Positions 1 to 9,683 are shown, counted from the first letter of the stretch. The stretch is DNA of 64,000 bases from Shewanella sp. SNU WT4 (GCF_006494715.1 NZ_CP041151.1:3038001-3102000), one strand, 5' to 3'. Numbers and translations are program-made. Notes: generated from the sequence alone by a model not told the origin.

Positions 1-1159
1 AAAACATTTCGGTTAACGGGATAACATCCACGCGCCGCTCTCTTAACGCCGGCATATGAAAACTCAACACATGAATGCGGTAATATAAATCTTCTCGGAA
101 ACTGCCTTGCTGACATAACTCGGCTAAATTCTTTTGGGTTGAGCAGATAATTCGAACATCGACCCTCACCTCTTCATCGCCACCTATGCGTCTAAAGCAG
201 CCATCTTGAAGGAGTCGCAATAATTTGACTTGCGCCGCCTTAGACATTTCAGCGATTTCATCCAAAAAGACAGTGCCGCCTTGAGCTTCTTCAAAAAATC
301 CGCGTTTAACTAACTTGCCATTAGCCACAAAACCAAACAATTCTTCTTCAGCGGCGCTATCTGGCAGGGCGGCGCAGTTAATCGCAATAAACGGATAATC
401 TCGGCGAAGACTGGCATCATGACAAGCCCTGGCCATTAACTCTTTGCCGGTACCGGTTTCCCCCGTGATCAGTAGCGGCGCGTCTAATTGCGCCATACGC
501 CGCGCTTGATTGACCACCAGCTTCATTTTATCGCTGACGGCGAGCACAGTTTCAAAGCCTTGGGATTGATGCTGCAACGCATTAAATTGTTTGCCTAAAC
601 GGGCGAGAGATTTGAGTGACACCACAGCGCCAGTGAGAATATGCGCGTCTTGATCGTCAGGTAAATAGATGGGCAGCATTTCAGCGAGGAATTCACGTTC
701 ACCGATTTGCACGCGCGCGGTTTTAGCTAACACTTGCGGTTCACTAAGCCAGCGACTGAAGTTTTCACCTTGAACCCAATGATTTAACGGCTCTTCTAAA
801 ATTTCGGTTTCGCTCATGCCTAACGTCACTAAGGCGGACTCATTAACAATCCGGATACGGCCTTTAGCATCTAAGGAGAACACACAATCAGGTAAGGTTT
901 TAAGCAGGGTCTTTAATGCGTAATGTTCTTGTTCTGAGGGCATAAAAGACACGGTACGGACGTCGCTGACACTATCGACTTTACGCAGTTGCGGCATAAG
1001 CGCACTTAAGGTATCAAAACTGACTTGCGCGAACTGAAGATAAAGAAAGCCTTTATTGCTGGCATCTATCGCCATTAAATTAATGCCATAACGCTCTAAC
1101 ACGACCAAGATATCTTTGGCTAATCCGACCCTGTCATGGCAGCTAACAACTAATCGCAT
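1..1159 (-). CDS. tyrR: TyrR-type transcriptional regulator of aromatic amino acid genes (3' end outside window)
   Basis: The first 386 codons are present and the HTH end lies beyond the window. The N-terminus (MRLVVSCHDRVGLAKDILV) is the ACT domain typical of TyrR. A PAS region follows, then an AAA+ domain with Walker A GETGTG near base 460. The loop that carries GAFTGA in sigma-54 activators reads FVANGKLVKRGFFEEA, as in TyrR proteins that work with sigma-70. The start at 1159 was chosen because AGAGG lies 9 bases upstream; the in-frame ATG at 1168 would abut that site. TyrR senses tyrosine and phenylalanine and controls aromatic metabolism. The phhB and phhA genes next door are expected targets (inference). 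Confidence 0.9.
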   Translation of the reverse strand, partial: MRLVVSCHDRVGLAKDILVVLERYGINLMAIDASNKGFLYLQFAQVSFDTLSALMPQLRKVDSVSDVRTVSFMPSEQEHYALKTLLKTLPDCVFSLDAKGRIRIVNESALVTLGMSETEILEEPLNHWVQGENFSRWLSEPQVLAKTARVQIGEREFLAEMLPIYLPDDQDAHILTGAVVSLKSLARLGKQFNALQHQSQGFETVLAVSDKMKLVVNQARRMAQLDAPLLITGETGTGKELMARACHDASLRRDYPFIAINCAALPDSAAEEELFGFVANGKLVKRGFFEEAQGGTVFLDEIAEMSKAAQVKLLRLLQDGCFRRIGGDEEVRVDVRIICSTQKNLAELCQQGSFREDLYYRIHVLSFHMPALRERRVDVIPLTEMF

Positions 1160-1256
1160 GATACGCATCCTCTTGATAGCGAATTTTGCTGGCATCCGGC
1201 CAACATTCACTAGCATTTATCAGTGGTGGCTATACGTTAGAAGGTTTCGCTTAAAG

Positions 1257-1274
1257 TGGCAAGTATTGTTTACA
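1257..1274. promoter_or_regulatory. Candidate TyrR box upstream of tyrR
   Basis: TGGCAA-GTATTG-TTTACA fits the TyrR box TGTAAA-N6-TTTACA at 10 of 12 positions, including the G and C set 15 bases apart. It lies about 100 bp upstream of the tyrR start, suggesting autoregulation. Inferred from consensus only. Confidence 0.45.
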
Positions 1275-1304
1275 GAGGTTTTTCCTAAGGCAAAAGAGGT
1301 GAGC

Positions 1305-1334
1305 CCTATCATTAGCCGCCCTATCATTAGCCGC
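1305..1334. repeat. Two tandem 15-bp repeats in the tyrR-phhB gap
   Basis: CCTATCATTAGCCGC occurs twice in perfect tandem. The 340-bp gap 1160-1500 otherwise holds the candidate TyrR box and several short GTTACAG/CAGATAC-type repeats. I see no gene in it. Confidence 0.6.
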
Positions 1335-1500
1335 CCATGAATCGGCGACTAATGATGGGTTACTAGATGTCATGTTATGGCTTGGACGTCAACACTCTTA
1401 CTGCTATAGCCATATACGGTTACAGCCTTATACAGTTACAGTCAGATGCAGTTTCAGTCAGATACCGTCGTGATGAATAGCTACGAGTAATGACTCACTT

Positions 1501-1842
1501 CTACCCTTGAGTCAGCAAATCGGTTTTAGCCGCCATGATAAAGTCGTTTTTATGCAGGCCTTTAATGGAGTGCGACCACCAAGTGACAGTGACCTTGCCC
1601 CATTCAGTGAGAATACCTGGGTGGTGAAACTCAGCTTCAGCTAATTCAGCCACTTGATTGGTAAAGGCTAACGCTTGTTTAAAGTTTTTAAACTTATACA
1701 CCCGCTCTAATTGCATAATGCCGTCACGTACTTGTACCTGCCAATCGGGAATGGCACGCACTAACTCAGCAAGCTCAGCATCGGTCACCTTAGGGGCATC
1801 GGCTTGGCAGGCTTCGCAGCCTAAAGTCGCTAATTCAGTCAT
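1501..1842 (-). CDS. phhB: Pterin-4a-carbinolamine dehydratase
   Basis: This 113-residue protein dehydrates 4a-hydroxytetrahydropterin, recycling the pterin cofactor used by phenylalanine hydroxylase. The family signature is seen as [19 protein letters not shown] followed by SHS and a later D (about residues 71-100). It lies just downstream of phhA on the same strand, separated by 135 bp, so the two are probably co-transcribed. Size and motif are normal for the PCD/DCoH family. The N-terminal [11 protein letters not shown] is typical of proteobacterial PhhB. Confidence 0.93.
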   Translation of the reverse strand: MTELATLGCEACQADAPKVTDAELAELVRAIPDWQVQVRDGIMQLERVYKFKNFKQALAFTNQVAELAEAEFHHPGILTEWGKVTVTWWSHSIKGLHKNDFIMAAKTDLLTQG

Positions 1843-1977
1843 AATGTTTCCTTATTATTCATGGGTTCATGTGAGCGTTAATGCCAGAAACTCTTAGTTA
1901 ATGTATTGATTGAATTTGCCATTAACGCCCTAGGTAATTTTTTAGTGTGAGTTAAACCATGAGTATGGCAAACGCAG

Positions 1978-2793
1978 TTACACAGTTTGGCTTTTAGGGG
2001 CAAATCGCGGCGCAAACAAGCCTAATTGCCGTGCTTTAGCAACGCTTGCCATTATGTCCATCTTGCGAATTTCACCCAGAAAATCTATGTGCTCAATTTC
2101 ATAATAAATCGGCTGAATAATGTCAATGCGATAGGGAGTGCGCAGCACATTAAGCAAATCAAACGGCTCGTACACAGGTTCGCCACTTAAGGCATATAAA
2201 GTTTCAGCCGGTGAGCTTAATATACCGCCGCCATAAATGCGCCTCTGCGTATCCACGCTAGGGCCTGAACTCGCACCCACATTAAGTAAACCAAACTCAA
2301 CGGTAAACCAATAAAGCCTGGCTAAGTAAGGCCGCTCTTCTTTACTCGCCGCTAACCCTAATTGGCCATAATGCTCAGAAAAATCCGCAAAGGCTTGATT
2401 GGTCAATAATGGGCAATGACCAAAGATTTCATGAAAAATATCGGGCTCTTGCAAGTAGTCCATCTCTTGCTCGGTGCGAATAAAGGTCGCGACCGGAAAG
2501 CGTTTATTGGCCAGTAACTCAAAAAATCGGCCAAAAGAAATTAAGGCCGGAACCGCCGCCGTTTGCCAACCGCTAGTTCCTGCAAGCACCCGATCAATTT
2601 CAGCAAGTTGCGGAATTCTATCTTTTGGCAAGGCTAACGCATCCAGTCCTTGCATATAGGCATCACACGCTCGGCCGGGCAAGTTTACCGCTTGGCGCGC
2701 ATATAAACGCTGCCATACGCTATGCTCTTGCTCTGGATAATGGATCAAGCCATCGGCATCAGCCTCTCTGGCAATATAACTCGTTGCCATCAT
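1978..2793 (-). CDS. phhA: Phenylalanine-4-hydroxylase
   Basis: Iron(II)- and tetrahydropterin-dependent monooxygenase converting phenylalanine to tyrosine. It is 271 residues, the compact bacterial form without an ACT regulatory domain. The metal ligands are visible: His121 and His126 in FHEIFGHCPLL, and Glu167 in FTVEFGLL. It is followed by phhB, which recycles its cofactor, and tyrR lies beyond, giving the phhA-phhB-tyrR order seen in other gammaproteobacteria. A candidate TyrR box lies about 105 bp upstream. Start MMATSY; the second Met is equally possible. Confidence 0.95.
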   Translation of the reverse strand: MMATSYIAREADADGLIHYPEQEHSVWQRLYARQAVNLPGRACDAYMQGLDALALPKDRIPQLAEIDRVLAGTSGWQTAAVPALISFGRFFELLANKRFPVATFIRTEQEMDYLQEPDIFHEIFGHCPLLTNQAFADFSEHYGQLGLAASKEERPYLARLYWFTVEFGLLNVGASSGPSVDTQRRIYGGGILSSPAETLYALSGEPVYEPFDLLNVLRTPYRIDIIQPIYYEIEHIDFLGEIRKMDIMASVAKARQLGLFAPRFAPKSQTV

Positions 2794-2897
2794 AACCCTC
2801 GATAATTAACAGGTACGTCACATTTTCATCATCTGTTATCCGCTCGTGTTTGTTAATCATCCCCTTGATAAATAATGACTCAAAGCCTGAGCGCAAA

Positions 2898-2915
2898 CGT
2901 CAACTTTTATTTACG
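2898..2915. promoter_or_regulatory. Candidate TyrR box upstream of phhA
   Basis: CGTCAA-CTTTTA-TTTACG matches TGTAAA-N6-TTTACA at 9 of 12 positions and keeps the G and C 15 bases apart. It lies in the divergent region between phhA and galU. It would fit activation of phhAB by the adjacent TyrR (inference). Confidence 0.4.
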
Positions 2916-3051
2916 AGACGGTTTTTCCCCGAATAATGGATGCGGATCCCACATCCTAATGCTAACTCGCTTGATTAATTGACCTGACAACATGCCTTTT
3001 TCAAACGGCTGCTTTACAATAGCCAAACTCATAATTGATTACGGACATCAA

Positions 3052-3960
3052 ATGAAATCTCAAAAGATTAAAAAAGCAGTAATCCCAGTAGCAGGTTTAG
3101 GAACCAGGATGTTGCCTGCAACTAAAGCCATTCCGAAAGAAATGCTGCCCGTTGTAGATAAACCTTTGATCCAACACGTAGTCAGTGAAGCTATTGCTGC
3201 GGGTATTAAGGAAATCGTACTGGTGACTCATGCCAGTAAAAACTCCATTGAAAACCATTTTGATACCAGCTTTGAGTTAGAAGCTCAGCTTGAGCGCCGG
3301 GTTAAGCGCCAGTTACTCAATGATATTAAGTCCATCTGCCCTAAAGATGTTACTGTGATTAGCGTGCGTCAATCCCAAGCTAAGGGCTTAGGTCACGCTA
3401 TTTTATGTGCTCGTTCCGTCGTCGGTAATGAACCTTTTGCGGTGTTATTACCCGATGTCATTATTGACCAAATGAGCTGCGATTTGAGCACGCAAAACTT
3501 AGCCGAAATGGTTGCGCGCTTTGATGAAGATGATTGTGGCCAAATCATGGTAGAAGGCGTCGATCACGCCTTAGTTAACCAATATGGTATTGCCAACGTT
3601 AACGGCCTGACACTCTCTCCAGGCGACTTTGCGCCCTTGGTCGAACTGGTTGAAAAACCACCATTAGATGAAGCGCCATCCAACTTAGCTGTGGTTGGCC
3701 GTTATGTGCTGCCTGCGGACATTTGGCCATTGCTGGCGAAAACACCAATAGGCGCTGGTGATGAAATTCAGCTGACCGACGCCATTGCCATGCTGATGGA
3801 GCAACAAACGGTTAATGCTTATTACATGCGCGGCAAAAGCCATGACTGCGGCAATAAACTCGGCTATATGAAAGCCAATGTTGAATATGCCTTACATCAT
3901 GCAGCCATTGGTGATGAATTTAAAACTTACTTAAAACAGCTCGTCAAGGATATGGATTAA
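3052..3960 (+). CDS. galU: UTP-glucose-1-phosphate uridylyltransferase
   Basis: Makes UDP-glucose from UTP and glucose-1-phosphate, the precursor for LPS, capsule and UDP-galactose. The nucleotide-binding signature [17 protein letters not shown] is at residues ~14-30 and the [13 protein letters not shown] segment is near the C-terminus. An upstream in-frame ATG at 2992 exists. I chose 3052 because it gives 302 residues, the length of E. coli GalU, and homology begins there. The stop overlaps the galE start by one base (TAATG), so the two genes form a coupled operon. Confidence 0.95.
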   Translation: MKSQKIKKAVIPVAGLGTRMLPATKAIPKEMLPVVDKPLIQHVVSEAIAAGIKEIVLVTHASKNSIENHFDTSFELEAQLERRVKRQLLNDIKSICPKDVTVISVRQSQAKGLGHAILCARSVVGNEPFAVLLPDVIIDQMSCDLSTQNLAEMVARFDEDDCGQIMVEGVDHALVNQYGIANVNGLTLSPGDFAPLVELVEKPPLDEAPSNLAVVGRYVLPADIWPLLAKTPIGAGDEIQLTDAIAMLMEQQTVNAYYMRGKSHDCGNKLGYMKANVEYALHHAAIGDEFKTYLKQLVKDMD

Positions 3961-4973
3961 TGACCATTTTAGTAACAGGTGGCGCGGGTTATATCGGTAG
4001 CCACACCTTAATTGAGTTATTAGCGGCCAACTATGATGTAGTGGTGCTTGATAACTTATCCAATTCCAGTACTGAATCCTTAAGCCGCGTTGAAGCCATT
4101 AGCGGTAAAAAAGTGAAATTCTATCAAGGGGATATTTTAGATAAACTCTTGCTGCAATCGATTTTTGGTCAACATCAGTTTACTGCTGTGATTCATTTTG
4201 CTGGTCTTAAGGCGGTGGGTGAATCTGTGGCTAAGCCGCTCAAATACTACCAGAACAATGTCACTGGCACCTTAATGCTGTGTGAAGTGATGGCAGAATA
4301 TAAGGTTAAAAACCTAGTATTTAGCTCATCAGCCACTGTTTATGGCGATCCTGCGAGTTTGCCAATTACCGAAGACTTCCCGACGGGTGCCACTAACCCT
4401 TACGGTCAGTCTAAGTTAATGGTTGAAAATATCTTAGCTGACTTACACCATGCTGACCCAAGCTGGAACATAGCGCGCCTGCGTTATTTCAACCCAGTGG
4501 GCGCCCATGAAAGCGGCTTAATTGGTGAAGACCCTAACGATATTCCTAATAACCTGATGCCTTTTATTGCCCAAGTTGCCGTAGGTAAGCGCGAGTGTTT
4601 AAGTGTCTTTGGTGATGATTATGCAACGCCTGATGGCACTGGGGTGCGCGATTATATTCACGTGGTCGATTTGGCTTTAGGTCATATCAAGGCACTGGAA
4701 AAATTAGCCACCGACTGCGGTCTAGTGACGTTTAACTTAGGCACAGGTATCGGTTATAGCGTGCTTGATATGGTTAAGGCGTTTGAGAACGCCAGTGGCA
4801 AAACCATTAAGTATGCCGTTACTGCGCGCCGCCCTGGTGATATTGCAGCCTGTTATGCAGACCCAGCTAAGGCGCGTGAGCAATTAAACTGGCAAGCGCA
4901 TCATACCTTGCAAGATATGGCCACCAGCAGTTGGCATTGGCAATCAAGCAATCCTAACGGTTATCCCAAGTAA
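3960..4973 (+). CDS. galE: UDP-glucose 4-epimerase
   Basis: NAD-dependent short-chain dehydrogenase that interconverts UDP-glucose and UDP-galactose. The Rossmann motif GGAGYIGS is at the N-terminus. The catalytic Ser is in SSSATVYG and the YxxxK pair in NPYGQSK. At 337 residues it is full length. It starts on the last base of the galU stop codon and uses the product of GalU. A strong intrinsic terminator follows at 5009-5035, closing the operon. The pair supplies sugars for surface polysaccharide, as do the rfb genes ~16 kb away. Confidence 0.95.
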   Translation: MTILVTGGAGYIGSHTLIELLAANYDVVVLDNLSNSSTESLSRVEAISGKKVKFYQGDILDKLLLQSIFGQHQFTAVIHFAGLKAVGESVAKPLKYYQNNVTGTLMLCEVMAEYKVKNLVFSSSATVYGDPASLPITEDFPTGATNPYGQSKLMVENILADLHHADPSWNIARLRYFNPVGAHESGLIGEDPNDIPNNLMPFIAQVAVGKRECLSVFGDDYATPDGTGVRDYIHVVDLALGHIKALEKLATDCGLVTFNLGTGIGYSVLDMVKAFENASGKTIKYAVTARRPGDIAACYADPAKAREQLNWQAHHTLQDMATSSWHWQSSNPNGYPK

Positions 4974-5008
4974 GCCGTTAGCCTAAGCTTTTATAGTAAG
5001 TAGTATAT

Positions 5009-5035
5009 TTAGGGGGCCTGTCCCCCTAATTTTTT
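5009..5035 (+). terminator. Rho-independent terminator after galU-galE
   Basis: Perfect 8-bp stem TTAGGGGG/CCCCCTAA around loop CCTGT, followed by six T. Confidence 0.9.
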
Positions 5036-5055
5036 AAAGAACACTATGGCAATTT

Positions 5056-5544
5056 ATGGCAATTGATGCACAAAAACGGCGTTTGTTTAGACGCCAACCA
5101 TCTAGCAGTATTCGCCCGCCTTATAGTCGCACTGATGCTGACTTTACCGATCTCTGTAATCGCTGCCAGCTTTGTATTCCAACCTGTGACACCGGCATTT
5201 TAATCGCGGGCGATGGCGGCTTTGTTGAAGTCGATTTTACTAAGGGCGAGTGCACCTTTTGCGGTAAGTGCCAACAAGTGTGCGAGGCGCCAGTATTTAA
5301 CCCTGAGCAAGCTAAGCCTTGGTCTCATTTAGCCGTGGTTGCCCATCATTGCTTGGCCTTTGAAGGCGTAATGTGTCAAACCTGTCGCGATAATTGCGAT
5401 GTCACGGCCATTCGCTTTGATTTACACGCAAAACCTGCTCCAACACCACACATTAATCCCGACTTATGCAATGGTTGCGGCGCCTGTGTGGCCAGTTGCC
5501 CGGTGCAAGCTATCACGATGAAAGTTCCGACTAGCACTGATTAA
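5056..5544 (+). CDS. napF: NapF-type ferredoxin (4Fe-4S protein)
   Basis: A 162-residue cytoplasmic protein with a basic N-terminus (RRLFRRQP) and several cysteine clusters: CNRCQLCIPTC (~33-43), CTFCGKCQQVC (~67-77), CQTCRDNC and CNGCGACVASCP (~138-149). This is the layout of NapF, which helps mature periplasmic nitrate reductase NapA or deliver electrons to it. No other nap genes are adjacent, so this is an isolated napF. The start region carries a 10-bp duplication (ATGGCAATTT twice). The upstream ATG at 5046 hits a stop within seven codons, so 5056 is the start. Confidence 0.88.
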   Translation: MAIDAQKRRLFRRQPSSSIRPPYSRTDADFTDLCNRCQLCIPTCDTGILIAGDGGFVEVDFTKGECTFCGKCQQVCEAPVFNPEQAKPWSHLAVVAHHCLAFEGVMCQTCRDNCDVTAIRFDLHAKPAPTPHINPDLCNGCGACVASCPVQAITMKVPTSTD

Positions 5545-5732
5545 CTAGGCTAGTGTTACCGCTAGTTTTGGGCCTAATGCTAGACCACAGATAAATATCG
5601 CTAGTATTTTCAGCAATTTGTATAGCAATGCAGCAAAGGGTTGCGTCACTCGCCACAGTCAATTATTTATGGTTTTAAAGCCAGCACAGACAAGGTAACA
5701 TCCGCGCTCCTGTCGATAATGGTTATAAATCT

Positions 5733-6140
5733 ATGTTCAAACGTAATAAATCCACTTCTGAGTTAACTTATATTGCCAAAAGCACTTGTATTAGCGGTGA
5801 CACTGAATTTGCTGGCGATGCCTTAATCGGTGGCCAACTTAAAGGGCAAGTGATTTCTCAAGGCCAAATTACCATAGAACATGAAGGCACTATCCAAGGA
5901 CAGGCGCAGTGTTATGAAATGCGTATTGCCGGTCACTTTATAGGCCAATTAAGCTGCGAAAAAGTCATCATTATGAGCACTGGCACCTTAGAGGGCGAAG
6001 TGGCGAGTAATCAGATGGAAATTCATGAAGGCGGCCAATTTATTGGCATGAGAATTAAAGAAACCGTTAACTTATTAGAAGGCACTCAGTTGTTTGATGA
6101 TGAGAAGCTTAAAAAACTGCAAGAATTATCTGCCGCTTAA
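5733..6140 (+). CDS. Bactofilin family cytoskeletal protein
   Basis: This 135-residue protein consists mostly of short glycine-spaced beta repeats (GDTEFAGDALIGGQLKGQV, GTIQGQAQCYEM, GTLEGEVAS), the right-handed beta-helix of bactofilins (DUF583). Bactofilins form filaments without nucleotide and place envelope or polysaccharide enzymes. No M23 peptidase partner is adjacent. It stands alone between napF and the convergent DUF2982 gene. Confidence 0.85.
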   Translation: MFKRNKSTSELTYIAKSTCISGDTEFAGDALIGGQLKGQVISQGQITIEHEGTIQGQAQCYEMRIAGHFIGQLSCEKVIIMSTGTLEGEVASNQMEIHEGGQFIGMRIKETVNLLEGTQLFDDEKLKKLQELSAA

Positions 6141-6244
6141 GCGTAAATGCCCCTCACAGCCATAGCTATCGTTGAGGTAGCTAGGCTGCAGCGCACATCG
6201 ATTGCGCTTAACTCCCTTTGTTAAATATCCTACTTAGACATCTT

Positions 6245-6925
6245 TTACTTAAGTATTTCCTGGCTGATATGCGCTTGCTGAAATTGTCGCAGTAACTGCT
6301 TAGCCTCAGGCAGTGAGCGATCAAAGCTATCGGCCGGAATATACAAGTGATAACCCAAGATTTGATTTAGCTTTTGCGCTCTGTGGCCAAACATGGCTAA
6401 CACTCCGCTATAGTGCTCAGCGCCCAAGACTAACGGCGTAAACTCAAGTGCCATTTGGTGCTCATAATCATTCAAATCTTCATCTTGGGTGGCAGCTGTC
6501 ATGAGTAACGGCCGCTGCTCGGTTAACAAGCCGGTAGCGAGCCGCGGCGAAATATTATCAAGCACAGGATTTAAGTGTTTAAGCTTAATGCCAAGATAAG
6601 GCAGTTCTACTTGGTTAAAATCTTGCTCCACCCTCAAGGTATCAAGGCGCTGCACATTCGACCAGGCAATAAATACTGAGCCGCGGCGATGATAAAAGGT
6701 CAAGCCTTCACTTGTTAGCTCAAGGCTAATGTCAGGCTCCCGCCATTTAGTAACACCTATCACTAGCCCTAATACCCCTAACGTAAACAGTACCAAAGCA
6801 GGCCCAAACCATTGAGGCAGCAGTAAAAAAAGCATAAGTCCGAGCGTAAATAGCACGCCCCCCGCCACACTCATGGTAATGGCATTACGCTTAATTTGAG
6901 GACGAAGACAGACATTAGTCAGCAT
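6245..6925 (-). CDS. DUF2982-like inner-membrane protein
   Basis: 226 residues with two closely spaced N-terminal transmembrane segments (~18-36 and ~40-58: LFTLGLMLFLLLP and GPALVLFTLGVLGLVIGV), then a soluble domain. It resembles the DUF2982 proteins of Shewanella and Vibrio; the function is unknown. Its start overlaps the end of elyC by 11 bp, so the two are translationally coupled and may both act in the envelope. Confidence 0.7.
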   Translation of the reverse strand: MLTNVCLRPQIKRNAITMSVAGGVLFTLGLMLFLLLPQWFGPALVLFTLGVLGLVIGVTKWREPDISLELTSEGLTFYHRRGSVFIAWSNVQRLDTLRVEQDFNQVELPYLGIKLKHLNPVLDNISPRLATGLLTEQRPLLMTAATQDEDLNDYEHQMALEFTPLVLGAEHYSGVLAMFGHRAQKLNQILGYHLYIPADSFDRSLPEAKQLLRQFQQAHISQEILK

Positions 6926-7694
6926 GAGTCAGCTCCTTGGTTGCATTGTCATTTTGCCAGTGCGATTTTAACCACCACCAACTTTTACCGACATATTCAT
7001 GAATTGCGCGCTGTGAATCGAGTAAGTTATCCGCGCTTAACACCCACCAGCGCCCGCCGCGGCCATAGTAATCCGCTGGCGCCGCTACCGGATGAGTGCC
7101 TTGCCTCTCAAAAATTGCCATGGCTCGCGGCATATGTGTTGCCGAAGTCACTAGCCTAAATGGCGCGTCACCGATTTCCCAGCGTAAATGCTGCGCTTCT
7201 TCTATGGTGTCTTTGGCCAGTGGCAAGCTAATGATCCGCCCTTTCGAGAAACCTAATTCAATGGCAGCTGCCGCCATCACATCGCTATGCGGCTTTTGAT
7301 TATCATCGCCCGCAAAACCACTGGTAATTAACAGGCAATCTTTACCTAATCTGGTTTGATGTAAGCCTTCATTTAAGCGCATTAAGGCGGTGGGTGATAA
7401 TTGCTGCAGCGCGGTGACAGGCAAACTGTCATCATGACCACTGCCCAGCACCATCACCACGCAAGAGTCAGTAATAGCTTGCTGTTGATAAGGGTACTGC
7501 TGCTCTAATGGCTCAACTAATAAACGGCTGCCGCCCTGGCTACTAACAAACACTAGCAAGCCAATCGCGAGTCCTAAGGGCAAGCGCCATGACGCTTTAT
7601 TGCGGCGCAGTAGCCAAGCTAACAAGCACAGCAATAATAAGGTTAATGGAATAGGCATGATTAACTGACTAATGATTTTTTTAAGCGTAAACAT
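6915..7694 (-). CDS. elyC: ElyC/SanA/YdcF-family (DUF218) envelope biogenesis factor
   Basis: 259 residues, the same length as E. coli ElyC. Two N-terminal hydrophobic segments (~9-28 and ~38-54) precede a DUF218 domain. That domain opens with CVVMVLGSGHDD and contains TRLGKDCLLITSGFAG, EEAQHLRW and LVTSATHMPRAMAIFERQG. ElyC affects peptidoglycan precursor (undecaprenyl phosphate) metabolism in E. coli. The role here is inferred from family and length. Confidence 0.85.
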   Translation of the reverse strand: MFTLKKIISQLIMPIPLTLLLLCLLAWLLRRNKASWRLPLGLAIGLLVFVSSQGGSRLLVEPLEQQYPYQQQAITDSCVVMVLGSGHDDSLPVTALQQLSPTALMRLNEGLHQTRLGKDCLLITSGFAGDDNQKPHSDVMAAAAIELGFSKGRIISLPLAKDTIEEAQHLRWEIGDAPFRLVTSATHMPRAMAIFERQGTHPVAAPADYYGRGGRWWVLSADNLLDSQRAIHEYVGKSWWWLKSHWQNDNATKELTHAD

Positions 7695-7721
7695 CCCTAA
7701 TTTTCCTAAGCTATTTTCTAG

Positions 7722-8069
7722 TTATGGCCATAACCAAGCAGCACCTCTAACGCCTGATGCATTGCCATGCTGGTTCGGCACTATCTTGGTATTACATTCT
7801 CGCCCAAACACTTGGGAAGCTAAATGCGCATTGGCATATGGGTATAATTCAGCAATATCTGACATGCCGCCACCCAGCACAATAATATCTGGATCCAATA
7901 CATTAACTACATGAGCTAAAGCGCGGCATAGCCTATCACAATATCGCTGAAAAACCGCTAATGCATCAGACTCTTGTAACCGCATACGGGCGATAATTTC
8001 AGGCCCAGTAAGGCGCAATCCAGTCGTTACAAAATAATCCTAACTAAAGCCAGTGCCAGAAATAAAGGT
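7722..8069 (-). pseudogene. mak: 3' fragment of ROK-family fructokinase (mak), split by an IS605-type element
   Basis: The fragment encodes the C-terminal third of Mak, ending in LAHVVNVLDPDIIVLGGGMS and GNASGVRGAAWLWP. Reading outwards from the IS boundary at 8069 the frame gives TFISGTGFS, a TAG stop, then DYF. This continues the CIE of the other fragment exactly as in Mak (CIETFISGTGF). The TAG is therefore a second lesion independent of the insertion. The other fragment is at 9701-10267. Confidence 0.88.
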
Positions 8070-8077
8070 GTGAACTA

Positions 8078-8097
8078 CTCGCAGCTAAAGCAGCGAG
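8078..8097 (-). repeat. Right-end subterminal hairpin of the IS605-type element
   Basis: On the tnpB strand CTCGCTGC-TTTA-GCTGCGAG folds as an 8-bp stem with one mismatch. It lies 17 bases 3' of the tnpB stop and 8 bases inside the element end, where TnpB omega RNAs of this family normally finish. Confidence 0.75.
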
Positions 8098-8113
8098 CTT
8101 CCAAGACAACAGC

Positions 8114-9493
8114 CTAAGCTGCTAACTTTTCTTTTTTGACGCTTCGTTGGACACTGCTAGTCGAGTTGTTGGCTCGGCTAGTCTTACGATTGCCTCCACG
8201 TCCACTATCTGACTTGGTTCTTAGAACCCCATCATCAGACAACACCGTTCCAGTGTCTAAAATTAGGTTAATTGCCCGTTTCTTAATGACCAGTGATGCG
8301 TTGTTATCTGCATTGTCAGTATTGCCACATTTGCCGCACACAAAGAGTTCTTGTGATTTACGGTTGTCGGGGTGAGTGTGGTCGCACTTAGCACACTCCT
8401 GACTGGTATACGGGGCGGGAATTTTGAATACAGCTTTACCCGCTTGGTAAGCTTTGTATTTGGTGTAGGTTTCTATCATGTGCCAGCCAACATTTAGGAT
8501 GGACTTGTTTAGTCCGGCTTTTTGTTTGGCTTTATTTGGCAGATAGCGGCCTTGCTCGTTTTGCTTTGCCTTTGGCTTGTGCGTCATGCGTGAGGTACTT
8601 AGTGCCTCGAAAACAATAACCTTTGCTTTGCTATCGACAAGCGAGCGGCTTGTCTTGTGCGCAAAATCATTGCGGATATTCGCTTTTTTAGCATGGTGAG
8701 TAGCAATCCGATACTTAGTTTTGTTGCGACGGCTTGAGCCTTTTTGCTGACGTGCCAGTTTACGTTGCAGTCGTTTAATATAGCGTTCTGCTTTGGTCAT
8801 GTTCTTTTTCTGATTATCGTAGAAATCGAACGTCATTGATCCAGCATGAACAGAAATTGCAATACCACGATCTACGCCGATCGTGTGTTCTTCCAGATAC
8901 TCTTTTGTTGAGCCTTGCAGAAATGCTAGATGCTCAGAATTGCTAGATAGCTCCGACTCGTCTTTGCCATTCTCATAGCAGAAAGACACATAGTATTGAC
9001 CACGCTCTTTGCGCACATACAGCGAGTTCGGGATCTCGAACTTGTTATGCGCTTTAAAGGATAAGTAACCAATATTATTTGTTTTTGTGCCGATGAATAG
9101 ACGCAGGTTTCCATCTTCGCAACGGTCGAAACGGAACACCTCGCGAGTTAAATGGATGCTGCCACGATCAGCCTTAGACTTGCGCTTAGGTCTCCCACAC
9201 CCGCCTTTCATGAACTTCTGGTAAGTTTGATACCAGCTAACCGCACTGTTACGGATAATCTGGCTAGGGCATTTATACAGCCACGGCGTTAACTCTTTTG
9301 ACTTGAATTGAGAAGCTTTCTGATCAATCGGCGCGTAAGTACCAATCGGGTAATACTTACGAGCAAACGTCCTGTAGTACCTTTCCTCATCAACTTTGGC
9401 ATTCCATATACTACGCGCACAGCCCATCCACTGGCTTAATACCAGCTTTTGGTCTGATGTAGGGTTAGCGCGTAGCTTAATGCCAGTGAGCAT
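8114..9493 (-). CDS. tnpB: TnpB RNA-guided nuclease of the IS605-type element
   Basis: 459 residues with an N-terminal HTH/wedge region, then a RuvC-like domain. Catalytic residues are seen as Asp208 (IGVDRG), Glu296 (VIVFEALS) and Asp396 (DNADNNAS). The zinc finger is C367xxC370 and C386xxC389. All are intact, so the protein is predicted active. TnpB proteins cut DNA next to a short TAM using an omega RNA from the element's right end, whose guide is the host flank. It is somewhat longer than the ~400 typical residues, and basic at the C-terminus. Confidence 0.93.
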   Translation of the reverse strand: MLTGIKLRANPTSDQKLVLSQWMGCARSIWNAKVDEERYYRTFARKYYPIGTYAPIDQKASQFKSKELTPWLYKCPSQIIRNSAVSWYQTYQKFMKGGCGRPKRKSKADRGSIHLTREVFRFDRCEDGNLRLFIGTKTNNIGYLSFKAHNKFEIPNSLYVRKERGQYYVSFCYENGKDESELSSNSEHLAFLQGSTKEYLEEHTIGVDRGIAISVHAGSMTFDFYDNQKKNMTKAERYIKRLQRKLARQQKGSSRRNKTKYRIATHHAKKANIRNDFAHKTSRSLVDSKAKVIVFEALSTSRMTHKPKAKQNEQGRYLPNKAKQKAGLNKSILNVGWHMIETYTKYKAYQAGKAVFKIPAPYTSQECAKCDHTHPDNRKSQELFVCGKCGNTDNADNNASLVIKKRAINLILDTGTVLSDDGVLRTKSDSGRGGNRKTSRANNSTSSVQRSVKKEKLAA

Positions 9494-9663
9494 TGCGTTT
9501 CCTTTGTTGCTTTCTGAACTCAGGCTATGACACTGCGCTTACAGTTGTCAATTCTTGATGTTGTTAAGCAGTACATAGAAAACCAGAATACGCCTTCTAG
9601 CGAAAAGGCGATTAGAACGTCCAAGTCCTTGAAAAAATTCTAGAGAAGTTACCACCCGCTAGA

Positions 9664-9683
9664 CTCGCCCGTAAACGAGCGAG
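9664..9683 (-). repeat. Left-end subterminal hairpin of the IS605-type element
   Basis: On the tnpB strand CTCGCTCG-TTTA-CGGGCGAG forms an 8-bp stem (one G-T pair) with the same TTTA loop as the right end. These are the structures bound by the Y1 transposase in this family. Confidence 0.75.

Noticed and set aside
300..370. GAFTGA motif expected in an NtrC-type activator
   Set aside because: The loop sequence differs (FVANGKLVKRG); the protein is TyrR type, so a sigma-54 link is not claimed.
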